From positions 1 through 21,789 of the forward strand of contig JBFWRL010000092.1 of assembly GCA_050248915.1 (NCBI GenBank): 21,789 bases of DNA. Reading direction: 5' to 3'. Positions within the stretch are counted from its first letter, which is position 1. The number at the start of each line of letters is the position of its first letter. The DNA is from GCA-2770975 sp050248915. GTDB taxonomy: Bacteria > Cyanobacteriota > Sericytochromatia > UBA7694. Position numbers and translations under genes: made by a program. The notes under the pieces were generated by a model, which searched no databases, had not been told where the DNA came from, and saw only the letters and a program-made list of their open reading frames with translations. Of this stretch, positions 21,386-21,789 are shown piece after piece.

Positions 21386-21789
21386 ATGTTTGCAATTGAA
21401 TGCCATGAAGTCTCTAAGTCTTTCAGTGATGGCTTTTGGTGGTCGAAAAACCGCAAAGTGCTCAAAGCTGTGGACAAGGTTAGCTTTCAGGTCTCCAAAG
21501 GTGAAGTGTTTGGGCTCTTGGGTACCAATGGTTCCGGCAAATCGACCCTGATTCGCATGCTCTCAACCCTGCTTTTACCTGACAGTGGCACGATTCGGAT
21601 CATGGGGCTCAATATTGCTGAACACCCCATGGCTGTGCGCGAGCAAATCAACCGTGTCTCTGTGGAAGCCGCTTTTTTTAAGAAGCTCTCCGCTTGGGAG
21701 AACCTGTCTTATTCGGCGCGTTTGTTCGGGATCCATCCCGGTCGCAACCGTGAGCGCATTGCCGAAATTCTCAAGCGCATGGGGCTACC
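21386..21789 (+). CDS. ABC-transporter ATP-binding protein, 3' end outside window
   Basis: The first 134 codons of an ABC ATPase. A short N-terminal strand region contains an insertion (SDGFWWSKNRKVLKA) typical of exporter ATPases of the CcmA/DrrA or ABC-2 type. Walker A is GTNGSGKST, followed by LIRMLSTLLLPDSGTIRIMG. The Q-loop region reads VSVEAAFFKKLSAWENL, so the usual Gln is Glu, as in some ABC-2 ATPases. The C signature and Walker B lie beyond the edge. The substrate is unknown; a permease gene would be expected next. A strong AGGAGG with 9 nt spacing marks the start. Expression is probably set by the leader with its terminator and possible leader peptide. Confidence 0.93.
   Translation, partial: MFAIECHEVSKSFSDGFWWSKNRKVLKAVDKVSFQVSKGEVFGLLGTNGSGKSTLIRMLSTLLLPDSGTIRIMGLNIAEHPMAVREQINRVSVEAAFFKKLSAWENLSYSARLFGIHPGRNRERIAEILKRMGL

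Noticed and set aside
21358..21399. 13-codon ORF starting at the ATG after the terminator T-tract
   Set aside because: No Shine-Dalgarno (the sequence before it is the terminator) and it overlaps the ABC-gene start in another frame.
1..21789. CRISPR arrays, tRNA/rRNA genes, insertion sequences or att sites
   Set aside because: No regularly spaced repeats, cloverleaf-like genes, transposase motifs or terminal inverted repeats were seen on either strand by eye.

Overview
This window looks like chromosomal DNA from a free-living, Gram-negative-type bacterium. Supporting signs are Sec signal peptides, two probable lipoproteins, a periplasmic c-type cytochrome, sigma70-like promoters and a HrcA/CIRCE heat-shock operator. 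There are no insertion sequences, phage genes, CRISPR arrays, tRNA or rRNA genes. The species cannot be named from the sequence. The mix of TPR proteins, proline-rich lipoprotein and odd sensor proteins would suit an uncultured lineage near the Cyanobacteria (Blackallbacteria or Sericytochromatia type), but that is only a guess.

Layout. 1-617 (-) is the 5' part of an ABC1/UbiB-family atypical kinase. Divergent from it, 807-3206 (+) holds a secreted TPR protein and a tightly linked lamin-tail-like protein. 3213-5500 (-) is a translationally coupled pair: a membrane protein with a Popeye-like cyclic-nucleotide-binding domain, then an AspT-family transporter with RCK_C domains. 5560-6909 (-) is a MATE exporter. 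7014-9332 (+) is a polyphosphate module made of a CHAD protein and a two-domain PPK2 (polyphosphate:AMP phosphotransferase). A GH13 alpha-glucanase-type enzyme (9324-10718, -) overlaps its 3' end tail to tail. 10808-11213 (-) is a CheB-like receiver broken by a 4-bp tandem duplication. 11373-12397 (+) is a heat-shock operon: promoter, CIRCE operator, two Hsp20 genes and a hairpin terminator.

12413-17042 (-) is a six-gene run with overlapping or abutting genes except for one 53-bp gap. It encodes an unrecognised protein, two small exported membrane proteins with a PGxGxxY motif, a beta-propeller lipoprotein, a Fes-like esterase and QueF. Divergent from it, 17178-19285 (+) encodes a single-haem cytochrome c and a seven-TM protein. 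The latter joins a Cache sensor domain to what looks like a pentameric ligand-gated ion-channel (pLGIC) ligand domain and four-TM bundle. 19441-20382 (+) is a lipoprotein with a 13-residue Pro-rich repeat, followed by a strong terminator. 20484-20954 (-) is a small TPR protein, possibly preceded by a 48-aa gene. The window ends inside an ABC-transporter ATPase (21386 onward).

Two items stand out. One is the Cache/pLGIC-like receptor with its paired cytochrome. The other is the ABC-gene leader, where a 25-codon ORF, a folded element, a 9-bp antiterminator and a rho-independent terminator can be drawn as mutually exclusive structures, as in a transcription attenuator or riboswitch. All assignments come from reading motifs; no database search was run.
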